The position numbers were made by a program, and so were the translations under genes. The notes beneath the pieces were generated by a model, which was not told where the DNA came from, made no database searches, and saw only the letters and a program-made list of their open reading frames with translations. From assembly GCA_028821235.1 (NCBI GenBank), contig JAPPGV010000126.1, positions 1 to 48,966 on the forward strand: DNA of 48,966 bases. Reading direction: 5' to 3'. Below, piece by piece: positions 15,358 to 23,715 of this stretch; the stretch's first letter is position 1; each line of letters starts with the position of its first letter. The DNA comes from a bacterium (GTDB lineage: Bacteria; Actinomycetota; Acidimicrobiia; Spongiisociales; Spongiisociaceae).

Positions 15358-16160
15358 GATGGCCGCGCAAAGTTGAGAGTCCCCGATTCTCCACCCGACG
15401 ACACGTACGCGCTGATGGCCCCTTCATCGACATCATGTTCCGGTGGCGAGCTCGTAGGCCAACTGCCCCTCTGAAGCTCGACAACCATGTCCACTTCGAA
15501 TCCGAAGAGACGAGTGTGCTCCGGGATCGACGCGATCTCTTCCTCGGACACGATCTGATCGACGCCGATGATGACGCGATCGGCGGCCCGCGCCGCGAGC
15601 ACGTCGATGTCCCACAGGTGTTGGGGGGGAAAAGCCATCTGCACGTGTCCGCTGGGGCTGGCTCGCCATGCGTGAAGCAGCGTGATATCGGGTTGAAGCG
15701 GCGGGAGAGCGACATAGGTATCACCGGAGTAGGGGTCGGCTACCGAGGCGAAGTCATGGATGGCCAGGGTCTCGCTGCCCGTTCCAGCCCTGGTCGGCAG
15801 AAACGGTATGCCCATCGATGCCGCTCGAAGCCGCCCGAGCAGGCTCCACTCGGAGTATTCGAGATCATCAAACGTTCCGGCCTTGACACCTGCAACGTAC
15901 TGCGGCGCCGGACCGAATCGACCAAGCCCCACGTAGGCGGCGGCAACGCTGCGGACGCTGCCGGCGGCGACGAGGAGTTCTATCTCGAGGGATCCGGCGA
16001 AGGTGACCACGTCGAGGTCCCGCCTTCCCGCTCTGATGAGCGCCCGGGTCAACTCCATCGGCTTGCGGTCGAGAACGGTCCCGCCGAAGTACACTGTGTC
16101 GCCGTCTTGGACCGTGTCGGCGGCTCGGGACGCATCGACGAGCTTCAGGTTCGGGGCCAC
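15354..16160 (-). CDS. CoA-transferase-fold alpha subunit, IpdA-like (pair 2)
   Basis: The protein has 268 residues and a GTG start at 16160. DTVYFGGTVLDRKPMELTRA (21-40) and RRDLDVVTFAGSLEIELLVA (46-65) are the family N-terminus. EYSEWSL (101-107) contains the conserved E-x-S-E. LPTRAGTGSETLAIHDF follows, as in IpdA. Only about 10 nt separate the start codon from the inverted repeat at 16172-16189, leaving no room for a normal ribosome binding site. Transcription may therefore start at or next to the GTG and be blocked by the TetR protein. It heads the alpha-beta-tetR-alpha-beta-CMD-SDR block. Confidence 0.82.
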   Translation of the reverse strand: MAPNLKLVDASRAADTVQDGDTVYFGGTVLDRKPMELTRALIRAGRRDLDVVTFAGSLEIELLVAAGSVRSVAAAYVGLGRFGPAPQYVAGVKAGTFDDLEYSEWSLLGRLRAASMGIPFLPTRAGTGSETLAIHDFASVADPYSGDTYVALPPLQPDITLLHAWRASPSGHVQMAFPPQHLWDIDVLAARAADRVIIGVDQIVSEEEIASIPEHTRLFGFEVDMVVELQRGSWPTSSPPEHDVDEGAISAYVSSGGESGTLNFARPS

Positions 16161-16171
16161 CCGACGAGCCT

Positions 16172-16189
16172 ACCAAACGGTTGTTTGGT
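16172..16189 (-). promoter_or_regulatory. Putative TetR operator, split inverted repeat
   Basis: ACCAAAC (16172-16178) and GTTTGGT (16183-16189) are perfect inverted arms with a 4-nt spacer GGTT. The arms match the sites at 23494 and 37963, where they abut with no spacer. It lies between the DUF35 gene stop (16199) and the GTG at 16160. The wider spacing makes it a weaker or altered site for the same protein. Confidence 0.6.
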
Positions 16190-16198
16190 GCCGATATC

Positions 16199-16615
16199 TC
16201 AGGCCGGGACGAAGGCTGCGATCGCCGTGATCTCGGGGACCGGCTCGGGAGACCATCTTGGCACCAACTCCATGCCCACCTGAAGACCTGACGGCTCGGC
16301 GTCGACGATATGGAGCATCACGGTGTCAGCGCCCCTGATCCGGATCAAGCCGTAGGTTCGCGTGACTCCTTGGATCGTCGCGGTCGACCAGGTTTCGAGT
16401 GTTCCCTGCGGTTTCATGTCCATCGTTTCCCCGCTGTGCGCTGAGCATTCCGGACAGAATGGCCGGGCCGGTACCGCCACCGTGGGGCACGCTGGGCAGC
16501 GGGATCCCACTATCCGCCGGTTGGCCAACCCGTGGAGGAATGCCTTGTGAAAGTCGCCGGCCGTATACCGGTATGGCAGGTTGATCTTCTGATGCAGGAT
16601 CGTCGGCTCACCCAT
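16199..16615 (-). CDS. DUF35 OB-fold/zinc-ribbon protein (second copy)
   Basis: The protein has 138 residues from the ATG at 16615. Earlier in-frame codons lie inside the upstream gene. A rubredoxin-like zinc ribbon is visible as CPACPTVAVPARPFCPEC (about 42-59), followed by a DUF35 OB fold (GTLETWSTATIQ, YGLIRIRGADTVMLHI). DUF35 proteins bind acyl-CoA and partner thiolase-like proteins. In steroid side-chain degradation the ChsH2 DUF35 domain activates the aldolase Ltp2. It overlaps the first DUF35 gene by 8 nt, and the two DUF35 proteins probably pair with the two thiolase-like proteins encoded just upstream. Confidence 0.85.
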   Translation of the reverse strand: MGEPTILHQKINLPYRYTAGDFHKAFLHGLANRRIVGSRCPACPTVAVPARPFCPECSAHSGETMDMKPQGTLETWSTATIQGVTRTYGLIRIRGADTVMLHIVDAEPSGLQVGMELVPRWSPEPVPEITAIAAFVPA

Positions 16616-17102
16616 CGGCTGCCGGCTCCTCCGCACGAAAATGAATGATGTCCGCCAGGGTCCCGTCGCGTTCGTGGGCCGGCTTGAAGACGGCCGTGAT
16701 GCGCATTCCGATCGAGATCCGGTCGTGCCGGCTCTCCTCGAGGAAGTGATAGATGTTCGTGTCCGCTCCGTCGAGGCGGACGAACGCAAAGCCATAGGGA
16801 ATCGGCCGCTTGATGCCGGTCATCGGATCGATGAAGGGCACCTCGACCACGGTGTAGCCCGTGATCACTCCGCCCGGCCCGACGTCGACCCATTCCGCCG
16901 TTCGTTCCAGGCAAAGACCGCATACCGGCCGGGGAGGCACCAGGACTTTGTCACAGGCATCGCACCTCGTTCCCTGGATCCTTGCCTCGGTCCGGAGCGC
17001 GTTCATGAATCGCGACGCGAACTTTCCGGCGGCGTATGAGTACTCGAAGTCCGCCACGTACTCGAGCCTCAGGGCGGAGTCAACCGGCGGAGTCGGGCTC
17101 AC
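16608..17102 (-). CDS. DUF35 OB-fold/zinc-ribbon protein (first copy)
   Basis: The protein has 164 residues from the GTG at 17102, which overlaps the thiolase-like gene stop (GTGA). The zinc ribbon reads CDACDKVLVPPRPVCGLC (about 47-64). An OB-fold with GVITGYTVVEVPF and YGFAFVRLDGADTNIYHFLE follows. An N-terminal helical arm (YSYAAGKFASRFMNALR) is typical of DUF35 proteins that clamp onto a thiolase partner. It should act as the acyl-CoA-binding accessory subunit of the adjacent thiolase-like enzyme. Confidence 0.85.
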   Translation of the reverse strand: MSPTPPVDSALRLEYVADFEYSYAAGKFASRFMNALRTEARIQGTRCDACDKVLVPPRPVCGLCLERTAEWVDVGPGGVITGYTVVEVPFIDPMTGIKRPIPYGFAFVRLDGADTNIYHFLEESRHDRISIGMRITAVFKPAHERDGTLADIIHFRAEEPAADG

Positions 17103-18262
17103 GGCGCGGTCCCCTTGAGGACGACAGCCTCGGTCCATGCGTTACCCCCGTAGCCGGTGGCCAGGGCGGTCTCGACCCCGGGAATCTGACGATCTCCCGC
17201 CTCGCCCATGACCTGGAGGGCCGCCTCCGCAACCCGGATCAGTGCGGTGGCGCCGACCGGGTTGGTCGAGAGCACCCCTCCGGACGGGTTGACCGGGAGT
17301 TCACCCTCCATGAGGGTGACTCCATCGTCGATGAGGGACCCACCCTCCCCCCAATTGCAGAAACGCAGACTCTCGTACATCGCCAGCTCCGCATAGCTGG
17401 CCGGTTCATAGATCTCAGCGACGTCGAGCTCAGCCCGGGGATCGACGATGCCGGCCTTCGAGTAGACCGAATCGGAGGCGGCGATGAGGCTGCGCATCCG
17501 CGCCAGGCGCTTGGGTGAATCACCCATGAACTGCGTGTCGTGCGCCGTCTCGGTGGCGGCAACCCACGCCGGCCTCGGGGTCATCTCACGGGCGCGGTCG
17601 GGTGCGGCCATCACCACAGCACAGGCGCCGTCGCTGCTCGGACACATGTCGAGCAGCCGCAGCGGCGCCGCAAGCATGCGGGAGGCGAGCACTTCCTCAA
17701 CCGTGATGTCGGGGCGCTGTAGATGCGCATGAGGGTTGAGACAGGCATTGCGGCGGGCCTTTACCGTCACCTTGGCGGCCTGCTCCGCGGTGACGCCGCT
17801 CTCGGCGACGTATGTCGAGGCCATCACGCCGAAATTCCCGATGGCCCCCGCCATCACCGACCGCTCCCACGCAGGATCGCCGACCGTAGTTATCGCCGAC
17901 TGCGTCTCACCCTCGGACTGCTTCTCGTAACCGATACCCAGTACCACGTCGTAGAGCCCGGAAGCGACGAGGTGAGCCGCTGCGACGGCCACGCTTGCCC
18001 CGACCGTACCGCCGTTGTTGAGTTTGAAGAGTGGTTTGCCCGCTGCGCCGATGGCGGATGCCATCCACAGCTCGGGAAAGTTGATTCCCTCGAACAGCTC
18101 CATGTTGCCGACGACGACCGCATCGACCTGGCCCGGGTTCAGGTCTTTCGATCCCAGGCAGCGATCGACAGCCTCCCTGACCATCTCGGGTATCGACACG
18201 TCGAGACGTCTCGACACGTGGTCGGTCTGGCCGGCGGCAACGATCGCGGCGTTCCTACCCAT
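17099..18262 (-). CDS. Thiolase-superfamily protein without the thiolase Cys/His, aldolase-like
   Basis: The protein has 387 residues from the ATG at 18262 (MGRNAAIVAAGQTDH). The SCP-x/thiolase fold is clear from AVVVGNMELFEGINFPELW, EIYEPASYAELAMYESL and NPSGGVLSTNPVGATALIR. At the nucleophile position the thiolase CASG reads NNGG, and the later GHPxG reads TNPVG, so the Claisen-type active site is missing. Ltp2-type retro-aldolases also lack it. Together with the DUF35 genes that follow immediately, a retro-aldol cleavage of a beta-hydroxyacyl-CoA is a reasonable proposal. It overlaps the upstream thiolase-like gene by 8 nt. Confidence 0.82.
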   Translation of the reverse strand: MGRNAAIVAAGQTDHVSRRLDVSIPEMVREAVDRCLGSKDLNPGQVDAVVVGNMELFEGINFPELWMASAIGAAGKPLFKLNNGGTVGASVAVAAAHLVASGLYDVVLGIGYEKQSEGETQSAITTVGDPAWERSVMAGAIGNFGVMASTYVAESGVTAEQAAKVTVKARRNACLNPHAHLQRPDITVEEVLASRMLAAPLRLLDMCPSSDGACAVVMAAPDRAREMTPRPAWVAATETAHDTQFMGDSPKRLARMRSLIAASDSVYSKAGIVDPRAELDVAEIYEPASYAELAMYESLRFCNWGEGGSLIDDGVTLMEGELPVNPSGGVLSTNPVGATALIRVAEAALQVMGEAGDRQIPGVETALATGYGGNAWTEAVVLKGTAP

Positions 18263-19355
18263 CAATCCCCGTTTCGAGGGTGGCGACGAAATGAGACTGC
18301 GCGCCGAGGCCGGCCACGCCGTGAGCGAGGGCGCGTTGTGCATCGTGATGCTGTCTCGGGCCCGCCTCGCCACGAAGCTGGTGCACGCATTCGGTCACCC
18401 TCGAGAGCCCCGAGACCGTCACCGGGTTGCCGCCGTGCCAGCCACCGGACGGATTCAGAGTCCCTCCTGCTTCAGCCAGATCGGCACCGAGACTCGTTGC
18501 GAACTGACACAGTTGGTGGGCGTACTGAGCCGAGACCTCGAACACGTCAGGGACATCCGTGCCCCAACCGGTCATGGCCACCGCACTGTCCCGGGCCCGG
18601 TCGAGGGCGCTTAGATCGCCGGGATGCCGATCGGTCCAGTACTTGCCCGTGGCGGTTCCGACGCCTGCGATCCACACAGGGTTCTCGGAGAGGTCCCTTG
18701 CCACCTCCTCGGTGGCGAGGATCACCGCGCATGATCCGTCACGGTTCGGCGCTCGATCGAGTACACCCAGGGGAGTCGCCGACCGCGGCGCGTCCAGAAC
18801 ATCGGCGACTGTCATGGCTTCGAGCGTCGTGACCTTGGGATTCACCGCGCTCGCCGCCCTCGCCGCTACAACCAGGGCCGCGGCATCCGCGGGAGAAAAC
18901 GCCCCGGAAGCGTAGATCTGCCGAGCACCCAGACCGGCGACGACGTCTGCGTCCGCCCCGAGGCGCCGCTGGACGAAGGGATCGAGGGCGGCGCCCTCGA
19001 TGGTCGCGAGATTGCCTTCCGACTCCTTGCAATGCGCGGTCACCAACCCGACCCGGTGGTCGCCGTCGGCTATGCGAGCCCACCCGTATAGGAGAGCGCC
19101 GATTCCGTCCGAGCATATCCGGCTCTCCGGCTTCAAATAGGAGCCGACGACATCGGCAACAGCCATGTTGGCGATGGTCCGCCCATCGTAGAAGTCCAGG
19201 CTCGCCGTGACCGCATTGTCGACGTCGGACAGCCCGATACCGGCGTCGTCGAGCGCCTCGTCAATGGCTTCGAGTACAAGCTCGGCGTAAGCGACGTCAT
19301 TGCGGTCTCGTGCATGAACGCTCTGGCCGACACCGACGATCGCGACACGCCCCAA
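18255..19355 (-). CDS. Thiolase-superfamily protein (lipid-transfer/SCP-x type)
   Basis: The protein has 366 residues and a TTG start at 19355 behind GGGAGA. The thiolase fold is seen in VAIVGVGQSVHARDR, the IANMAVADVVGSYL segment and NPSGGWHGGNPVTVSGLSR. A Cys is present at the nucleophile position (RICSDGIGAL), unlike its neighbour, but the GHPxG His is again replaced (GGNPVT). The two proteins may form a heteromer or two separate DUF35 complexes. MaoC genes lie upstream, which fits hydratase followed by aldolase chemistry. Confidence 0.8.
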   Translation of the reverse strand: MGRVAIVGVGQSVHARDRNDVAYAELVLEAIDEALDDAGIGLSDVDNAVTASLDFYDGRTIANMAVADVVGSYLKPESRICSDGIGALLYGWARIADGDHRVGLVTAHCKESEGNLATIEGAALDPFVQRRLGADADVVAGLGARQIYASGAFSPADAAALVVAARAASAVNPKVTTLEAMTVADVLDAPRSATPLGVLDRAPNRDGSCAVILATEEVARDLSENPVWIAGVGTATGKYWTDRHPGDLSALDRARDSAVAMTGWGTDVPDVFEVSAQYAHQLCQFATSLGADLAEAGGTLNPSGGWHGGNPVTVSGLSRVTECVHQLRGEAGPRQHHDAQRALAHGVAGLGAQSHFVATLETGIDG

Positions 19356-19427
19356 TAGATCTCCCTCGTTACGCCGGCTGGGCTGGATGGTAATCCGGCG
19401 CCATCACCCGGAAACTGTCGGATTCAC

Positions 19428-19865
19428 TCACTTTGCTGGTGTTTCCCCGGCGGCTTCGCCGGCCTCGAGAGCGACGGTCGCCGACCCTGCCAGCGCCCGG
19501 GGCCCACCTACGACATCGAGCCAGACGTCACACTCTGCGACCTGGTATTGCCCGTCCCCGGCCACCGACGTGACGATGCCGCCGGCGACGACTCGATCTC
19601 CACCCCGGACGTTGTCGAGAAAACGAACCTTCAGAGACTGGATCCGCGCCGGGTCGCCGGCCCAGGCCACCAGCATGTCCACGACATATGCCATGTTCGT
19701 CGGACCTTGGTTGATTACTCGATCCCCCATACCGAGGGCGGCCACCACGTGGGGGTCGAAGTGGATCGGGTTCGGATCTCGCAGCAGGACGGCCATGGTC
19801 TTCATGGCGGCAGCCCGAACCTCGACCTCGTACACGGGAAGCTCGGTGCCCGCGGACACTCTCAC
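19428..19865 (-). CDS. MaoC-like hydratase, catalytic subunit (ChsH1-like)
   Basis: The protein has 145 residues and a GTG start that overlaps the stop of the preceding gene (GTGA). The hot-dog-fold hydratase motif is intact: D30-P-N-P-I-H35-F-D in the order of the MaoC signature, followed by NQGPTNMAYVVDML. It should hydrate a 2-enoyl-CoA. In steroid side-chain degradation ChsH1 and ChsH2 form a heteromer in which only one partner carries the Asp/His pair, and the gene upstream encodes a MaoC-like protein without it. The pairing is inferred from order and size. Confidence 0.82.
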   Translation of the reverse strand: MRVSAGTELPVYEVEVRAAAMKTMAVLLRDPNPIHFDPHVVAALGMGDRVINQGPTNMAYVVDMLVAWAGDPARIQSLKVRFLDNVRGGDRVVAGGIVTSVAGDGQYQVAECDVWLDVVGGPRALAGSATVALEAGEAAGETPAK

Positions 19866-20320
19866 GCTGCCCTCCTCGGGAAGACGAACGAGTTGGTCGA
19901 CACCGCAGCCACGGTGCCGGTCGAGTCGATTACACGAAGCTCGAACGAGACAATGTCGAACACGCCCGCTCGCTTGCCGGTCTTGCGAGCCGCACCGGTG
20001 ATACCGCCTTCGACTCGATACGTCTCGCCGACCCGCATCACCTCTCGGAACTCGAGCCCGGCTTCGCCGAACATCGGGCCGTCGGCCGCCGACGACCCGA
20101 CCATCGCAAACAGCTCGTCCAGCGTGAGTCCCATGCCGCCCAGCGCGGCGTAGTAGGCGTACATCGGGTGGGCCACACCGGCGGGGAGAGGCGGCGAGCC
20201 GATGGCATCGGCCGTCAGCCAGTGCTCGTACCCCTCGATGGTGAACTCCCCGACCGGAAACTCGACACCTACCAGTCGCTCCAGGTCGTCAAGCATCATC
20301 GGGCGATCCATCGCATTCAA
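19862..20320 (-). CDS. MaoC-like/hot-dog protein, likely non-catalytic partner
   Basis: The protein has 152 residues. FTIEGYEHWLTADAIGSPPL with LPAGVAHPMYAYYAALGG is typical of the N-terminal, substrate-binding half of double-hot-dog hydratases. FREVMRVGETYRVEGGITGA and RVIDSTGTVAAVSTNSFVF form the core sheet. The D-x-N-x-x-H signature is absent. It overlaps echA-like upstream by ATGA and the catalytic MaoC gene downstream by GTGA, so equal amounts of the two partners are expected. Confidence 0.78.
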   Translation of the reverse strand: MNAMDRPMMLDDLERLVGVEFPVGEFTIEGYEHWLTADAIGSPPLPAGVAHPMYAYYAALGGMGLTLDELFAMVGSSAADGPMFGEAGLEFREVMRVGETYRVEGGITGAARKTGKRAGVFDIVSFELRVIDSTGTVAAVSTNSFVFPRRAA

Positions 20321-21102
20321 CGACCTTCGAAGCGGGGCGGTCGCTTCGCAAGAAAGGCGGCGACGCCCTCACGGCTGTCGTCGGAGAGCAACGCCGTCAC
20401 GACGGCCGTTCTCTCCAATTGGAGACCGCGATCGAGATCGCGGTCAAGACCCTCGTTCACGGCCTGCTTTATTAGCCGGACGGCAAGGGGCGCCTGGTCG
20501 GCGAGCCGGGCTGCAAGCTGACGAGCCTGACCCACGGTGTCTTCGGAGTCGCTGCCCACCGCCGTCACCAGCCCGGCGGCGAGGGCCTCGTCGGCGTCGA
20601 GTCGGGATCCGAGCATAAGCAGCTCCAGAGCCTTACCGCGGCCGACGAGCCTGGAGAGCCGCTGGGTGCCGCCGCCTCCCGGAACCAAACCGAGGTTGAC
20701 CTCGGGAAGTCCGATGGTCGGCCCGCCGCGCATCATGACCCGGAAGTCCAGGCACAGCGCGAACTCGCAGCCACCGCCGAGGGCATGGCCTGTGATCGCT
20801 CCCACGGTTGGCTTTGCGAGGCGCTGAAGCCGCAAGAACGTGCTCTGAGCCTTGTGAACCCGCTCGGTCATCGGACCGGGGGAGCGGTCGTAGCTCTCCA
20901 TGTCCTTGATGTCGGCGCCGGAGATGAAGAGCTTTGGATGGGCCGAGGCGAAAACGATCGCTCTGACACTGTCATCTTCTTCCAGTCGGCCGAACAATGA
21001 CGTGATCTCGTCGTAAAGAGCGAAGTCGAGGGTGTTTGCCGGGGGCTTGTCGACAGTGACAATCGCCACCCGATTGTCCTTTGCGATCCGGAAGAACTCC
21101 AC
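20317..21102 (-). CDS. Enoyl-CoA hydratase/isomerase (crotonase) family protein
   Basis: The protein has 261 residues. The crotonase motifs are SGADIKDM (61-68, first oxyanion-hole strand), GHALGGGCEFAL (105-116) and LPEVNLGLVPGGGGTQRL (132-149). Both glutamates used by hydratases are present (E113 and E134). It should hydrate 2-enoyl-CoA or, like EchA20, act on a ring-derived CoA-thioester. EchA20 is a KstR2-regulon crotonase, which makes the second option worth testing here. The amidohydrolase-fold gene ends 10 nt upstream. Confidence 0.87.
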   Translation of the reverse strand: MEFFRIAKDNRVAIVTVDKPPANTLDFALYDEITSLFGRLEEDDSVRAIVFASAHPKLFISGADIKDMESYDRSPGPMTERVHKAQSTFLRLQRLAKPTVGAITGHALGGGCEFALCLDFRVMMRGGPTIGLPEVNLGLVPGGGGTQRLSRLVGRGKALELLMLGSRLDADEALAAGLVTAVGSDSEDTVGQARQLAARLADQAPLAVRLIKQAVNEGLDRDLDRGLQLERTAVVTALLSDDSREGVAAFLAKRPPRFEGR

Positions 21103-21112
21103 GCGAAGGTCG

Positions 21113-21970
21113 TCAGCTTCCGCCGAGGCCGAACACCTCAGCGGCGGTGGTGCGCAACAACTTCTGCTTCGCGCCTGGCTTCAGACCGAGCTCGTCGACC
21201 TGGCGCAGGGACTCCCCATGTTGGATGAGCGGATAGTCCGTGCCCCACATCACCTTGCCCTGGCCCCTGCTATTCAGGAAGTGCACGAGGGAGCGGTCCC
21301 AGTATTTCGGAGCATGGCCCGACATGGCAACGTAGACGTTGGGGTGTTTCCATGCCATCGCGACCATCACCTCGCACCATGGCCAAGCCTGATGGGCGCC
21401 CACCAGCTTCAACTCCGGGAAGTAGATCGCGACGTCATCGAGGAGTAGGGGGTGCCCGTGCTTGGAAGGCATGAACTCGGCAGAGTGACCGGTCTGGAGC
21501 TCGACCGGCACCCCGAGCTCGGCGCACTTGGCATAGAAGGGATAGAACCGGGCGTCATTGATCGGCGTGTCGAATCCATACGGATGCACGTGCCCGCCGA
21601 CGAAGCCGTATTGCGTGACCGCCAACTCGAGTTCTCTGACGCCCTTCATCCCGGAGAAGGGGTCGATTCCGTAGAGCCCTGAAATCCGATCGGGGAATCG
21701 CTCGACGACTCGGGCGACAGACCCCCACGGGACGCGCACGAGCTGACGGTCTCGATAGAGATACTGCTGAAGTGCTGGAACGACCACCCTCTCGACACCT
21801 GCCGGGTCCATCTTCTGTTCTATGAACTGCTCAGGCTCGTAACCGACCATGAGGTCGTGCCTTCCCCACTGGTCGCCCATCATGAAGGACACCTCAGGGT
21901 TCTCGGTAAAAACGATCCTGATGCCTTCTTCGGTGAAGAAATTACACCAGGCGTCAATGGCACCACTCAT
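21113..21970 (-). CDS. Amidohydrolase-2 (ACMSD-like) family protein lacking the HxH motif
   Basis: The protein has 285 residues. The TIM-barrel amidohydrolase pattern is seen in VGGHVHPYGFD, ELQTGHSAEF, VGAHQAWPWCEV and VMWGTDYPLI (the strand-8 Asp). The usual N-terminal metal ligand IDxHxH reads IDAWCN, so both N-terminal histidines are missing. Related metal-poor members exist in this superfamily. It may bind a single metal or none. It could be a decarboxylase or lyase of a ring-derived acid, but the sequence does not say. It overlaps the PaaK-like ligase gene by ATGA. Confidence 0.75.
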   Translation of the reverse strand: MSGAIDAWCNFFTEEGIRIVFTENPEVSFMMGDQWGRHDLMVGYEPEQFIEQKMDPAGVERVVVPALQQYLYRDRQLVRVPWGSVARVVERFPDRISGLYGIDPFSGMKGVRELELAVTQYGFVGGHVHPYGFDTPINDARFYPFYAKCAELGVPVELQTGHSAEFMPSKHGHPLLLDDVAIYFPELKLVGAHQAWPWCEVMVAMAWKHPNVYVAMSGHAPKYWDRSLVHFLNSRGQGKVMWGTDYPLIQHGESLRQVDELGLKPGAKQKLLRTTAAEVFGLGGS

Positions 21971-23322
21971 GGTTGGGGACTCGACTTCTCTGTCTGGATC
22001 TCTAGAAGCTTCTGCTTGTGGGTGCTTCGCGGCAACGAGCCCACCGCTACGAACTCGACACGGGGACGGACGGTGAGCCGATGATGCATTGCCAGGCTAA
22101 TCCGGTCGGCCAGGTGAGCCGCTGCTTCGGCGTCGCCAGCGACCGGCGACTCGACCTTCACGCGCAAAGGGGGTGTCACACGAGGTGGGGGGCCGTCGAG
22201 CACTATCCGGAGCTCGCCGCTGACCTCAGGGACGAAGCTGCTGACCAGGTCCTTCACGGCGGCCGGATAGAGCTTTACCCCTTTTACGATCAGAAGGTCG
22301 TCGACACGCCCGAGCACTTTGATTCGCTTCCCCCCGATGGGTCCTTCCGGGGCAGGTGCGGTGAATACCTCATACACATCTCCGACCGAGTACCTCAGAG
22401 GAGGGGTACCTCCCCATTCGAGGGACGTTTTGACCCGCTCACCGATCGCGCCGTCGGCTTCTTCGACGGGCTCCCGGGTGGCCGGATCGACCAATTGCGT
22501 CGAGACCGAAAAATCATCTCCCAGTACGTACATGCCGTGGTATTCGTCGGTTGGAGCCGACGCCATCATGATTCCATGGGCGCCGCCGAGTAGGTCGAAG
22601 ACTCTCCCGCCCCAGCCACTCTCCAACCTCGACCGCACCTCAGGCAGGCCCGCTCCCGGCTCCCCTGCACAAACAATCAACTCGATCCCCAAGTCGGCAG
22701 CATCCATTCCCAGCGCCTCCGGCACGCGCTCCATCAAGTGCTCGGCGTAGCTCGGGGTGCAGGCGAGCACCCTGGGGCGGGTCAGCGTTAGAAGCCCCAA
22801 CAATCTCTCGGTGCCGGCCTCGGCACCGATCGCTATCGGCAGCGCGCCCATCCGCTCCAGTGCTCGCACCAGCGGGAGGCCGGCCAGGTACATCGAGAGG
22901 CCGAACCCCAGAAGTACCCGGTCGCCGGGTCGAACCCCGACGAAACGTAGCGCTCTCTGCCAGAGCAAGTCGGTTGTCTTGACATCGCGCCTAGTGAAGG
23001 GATAGAACGTGGGAGAACCCGTCGTCCCCGAGGTGGAGCTCAGAGCCACGATCTTTGCCGGGTCGGCACAGAGGAATTCAGAGAAGGGGTGTCCGTGTGC
23101 CTCGAGGGACTTTTCTTGGGATTGCCGGTGGATGTCCGGTGTCACGAACACGGGCAAGGACGCAAGGTCGTCGACCGCCCGGATGGTCGCAGGATCCACG
23201 CCTGCGGCCTCGAAGCAGTTCCTGTAGAACGAACTCTTGAGACAGTACGCGATCTGGCGGCGCAACTTGGCGCTGCGTTCCTCGTCCGACGGGATGGAAC
23301 CGGCCAATGTCTCTGGCTTCAC
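21967..23322 (-). CDS. Phenylacetate-CoA ligase-like (PaaK family) acyl-CoA ligase
   Basis: The protein has 451 residues and a GTG start. The AMP-binding P-loop is SSTSGTTGSPT (95-105). LRYSVGDVYEV and KVLGRVDDLLIVKGVKLYP form the A8 hinge, and the C-terminal domain carries RSTHKQK as the likely catalytic Lys region. Length and the short N-terminus fit PaaK rather than FadD enzymes. It should activate an aromatic or alicyclic acid to its CoA-thioester with ATP. It is the first gene downstream of the operator at 23494, so it may be the entry step of the cluster. Confidence 0.87.
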   Translation of the reverse strand: MKPETLAGSIPSDEERSAKLRRQIAYCLKSSFYRNCFEAAGVDPATIRAVDDLASLPVFVTPDIHRQSQEKSLEAHGHPFSEFLCADPAKIVALSSTSGTTGSPTFYPFTRRDVKTTDLLWQRALRFVGVRPGDRVLLGFGLSMYLAGLPLVRALERMGALPIAIGAEAGTERLLGLLTLTRPRVLACTPSYAEHLMERVPEALGMDAADLGIELIVCAGEPGAGLPEVRSRLESGWGGRVFDLLGGAHGIMMASAPTDEYHGMYVLGDDFSVSTQLVDPATREPVEEADGAIGERVKTSLEWGGTPPLRYSVGDVYEVFTAPAPEGPIGGKRIKVLGRVDDLLIVKGVKLYPAAVKDLVSSFVPEVSGELRIVLDGPPPRVTPPLRVKVESPVAGDAEAAAHLADRISLAMHHRLTVRPRVEFVAVGSLPRSTHKQKLLEIQTEKSSPQP

Positions 23323-23493
23323 TCCGCGCCCCGATCGCCCCGGTTCGGTTCAGGAGCATGGAAGGCCTGATACGTCGCCATGATGTAGCCCGTGCGATCG
23401 ACCCTGCGGCAAAGTCGGCCAGCCGGGTTCCGATCCGCTCGTGATAAGTCGGTCATGCGGCTGCTTTCAGCCCGAAACGATGTTCCAAACAAT

Positions 23494-23511
23494 CTACCAA
23501 ACGTTTGGTAG
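23494..23511 (-). promoter_or_regulatory. Perfect 18-bp palindrome, putative KstR2-like operator
   Basis: CTACCAAACGTTTGGTAG is its own reverse complement. Its inner 14 bp, ACCAAACGTTTGGT, fit the KstR2 consensus AnCAAGnnCTTGnT as I remember it except for one symmetric G/C to A/T change. It lies about 170 bp upstream of the PaaK-like ligase start. A second copy of the 14-bp core is at 37963. Confidence 0.8.
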
Positions 23512-23570
23512 TTTTTCGTGGTAGGTCTGCGTTGCGGGCGGCGTGATCTGGACCGCCATCAACGCCTCTG

Positions 23571-23608
23571 GCTGCGTCCTGCCTCCTCAACGTACCCTGC
23601 GGGTACGC
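23571..23608. repeat. Dispersed repeat with hairpin, copy 1
   Basis: This 38-nt stretch matches 48927-48964 with three mismatches. It ends in CGTACCC-TGC-GGGTACG, a 7-bp perfect stem with a 3-nt loop (23591-23607). Two copies in one window suggest a REP-like family in the genome. Confidence 0.75.
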
Positions 23609-23715
23609 ATTCGTCAGCGAGTCCTTGCCACAGACGCCGCTGGCGGCGCCATATCCCACCGCCGCCCCACAGACCCACCACGGTGCCGCGGTCGCGCATC
23701 GGATTGCGGTCGTGT

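Larger units (their letters stand above)
23323..23715. other. 393-bp regulatory gap between pair-3 CoA-transferase genes and the ligase gene
   Basis: No gene is visible. It holds the perfect palindrome at 23494-23511 and the 38-nt dispersed repeat with a hairpin at 23571-23608. The latter could act as a terminator-like structure after the gene ending at 23716, since the minus-strand genes on each side point the same way. Confidence 0.55.
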
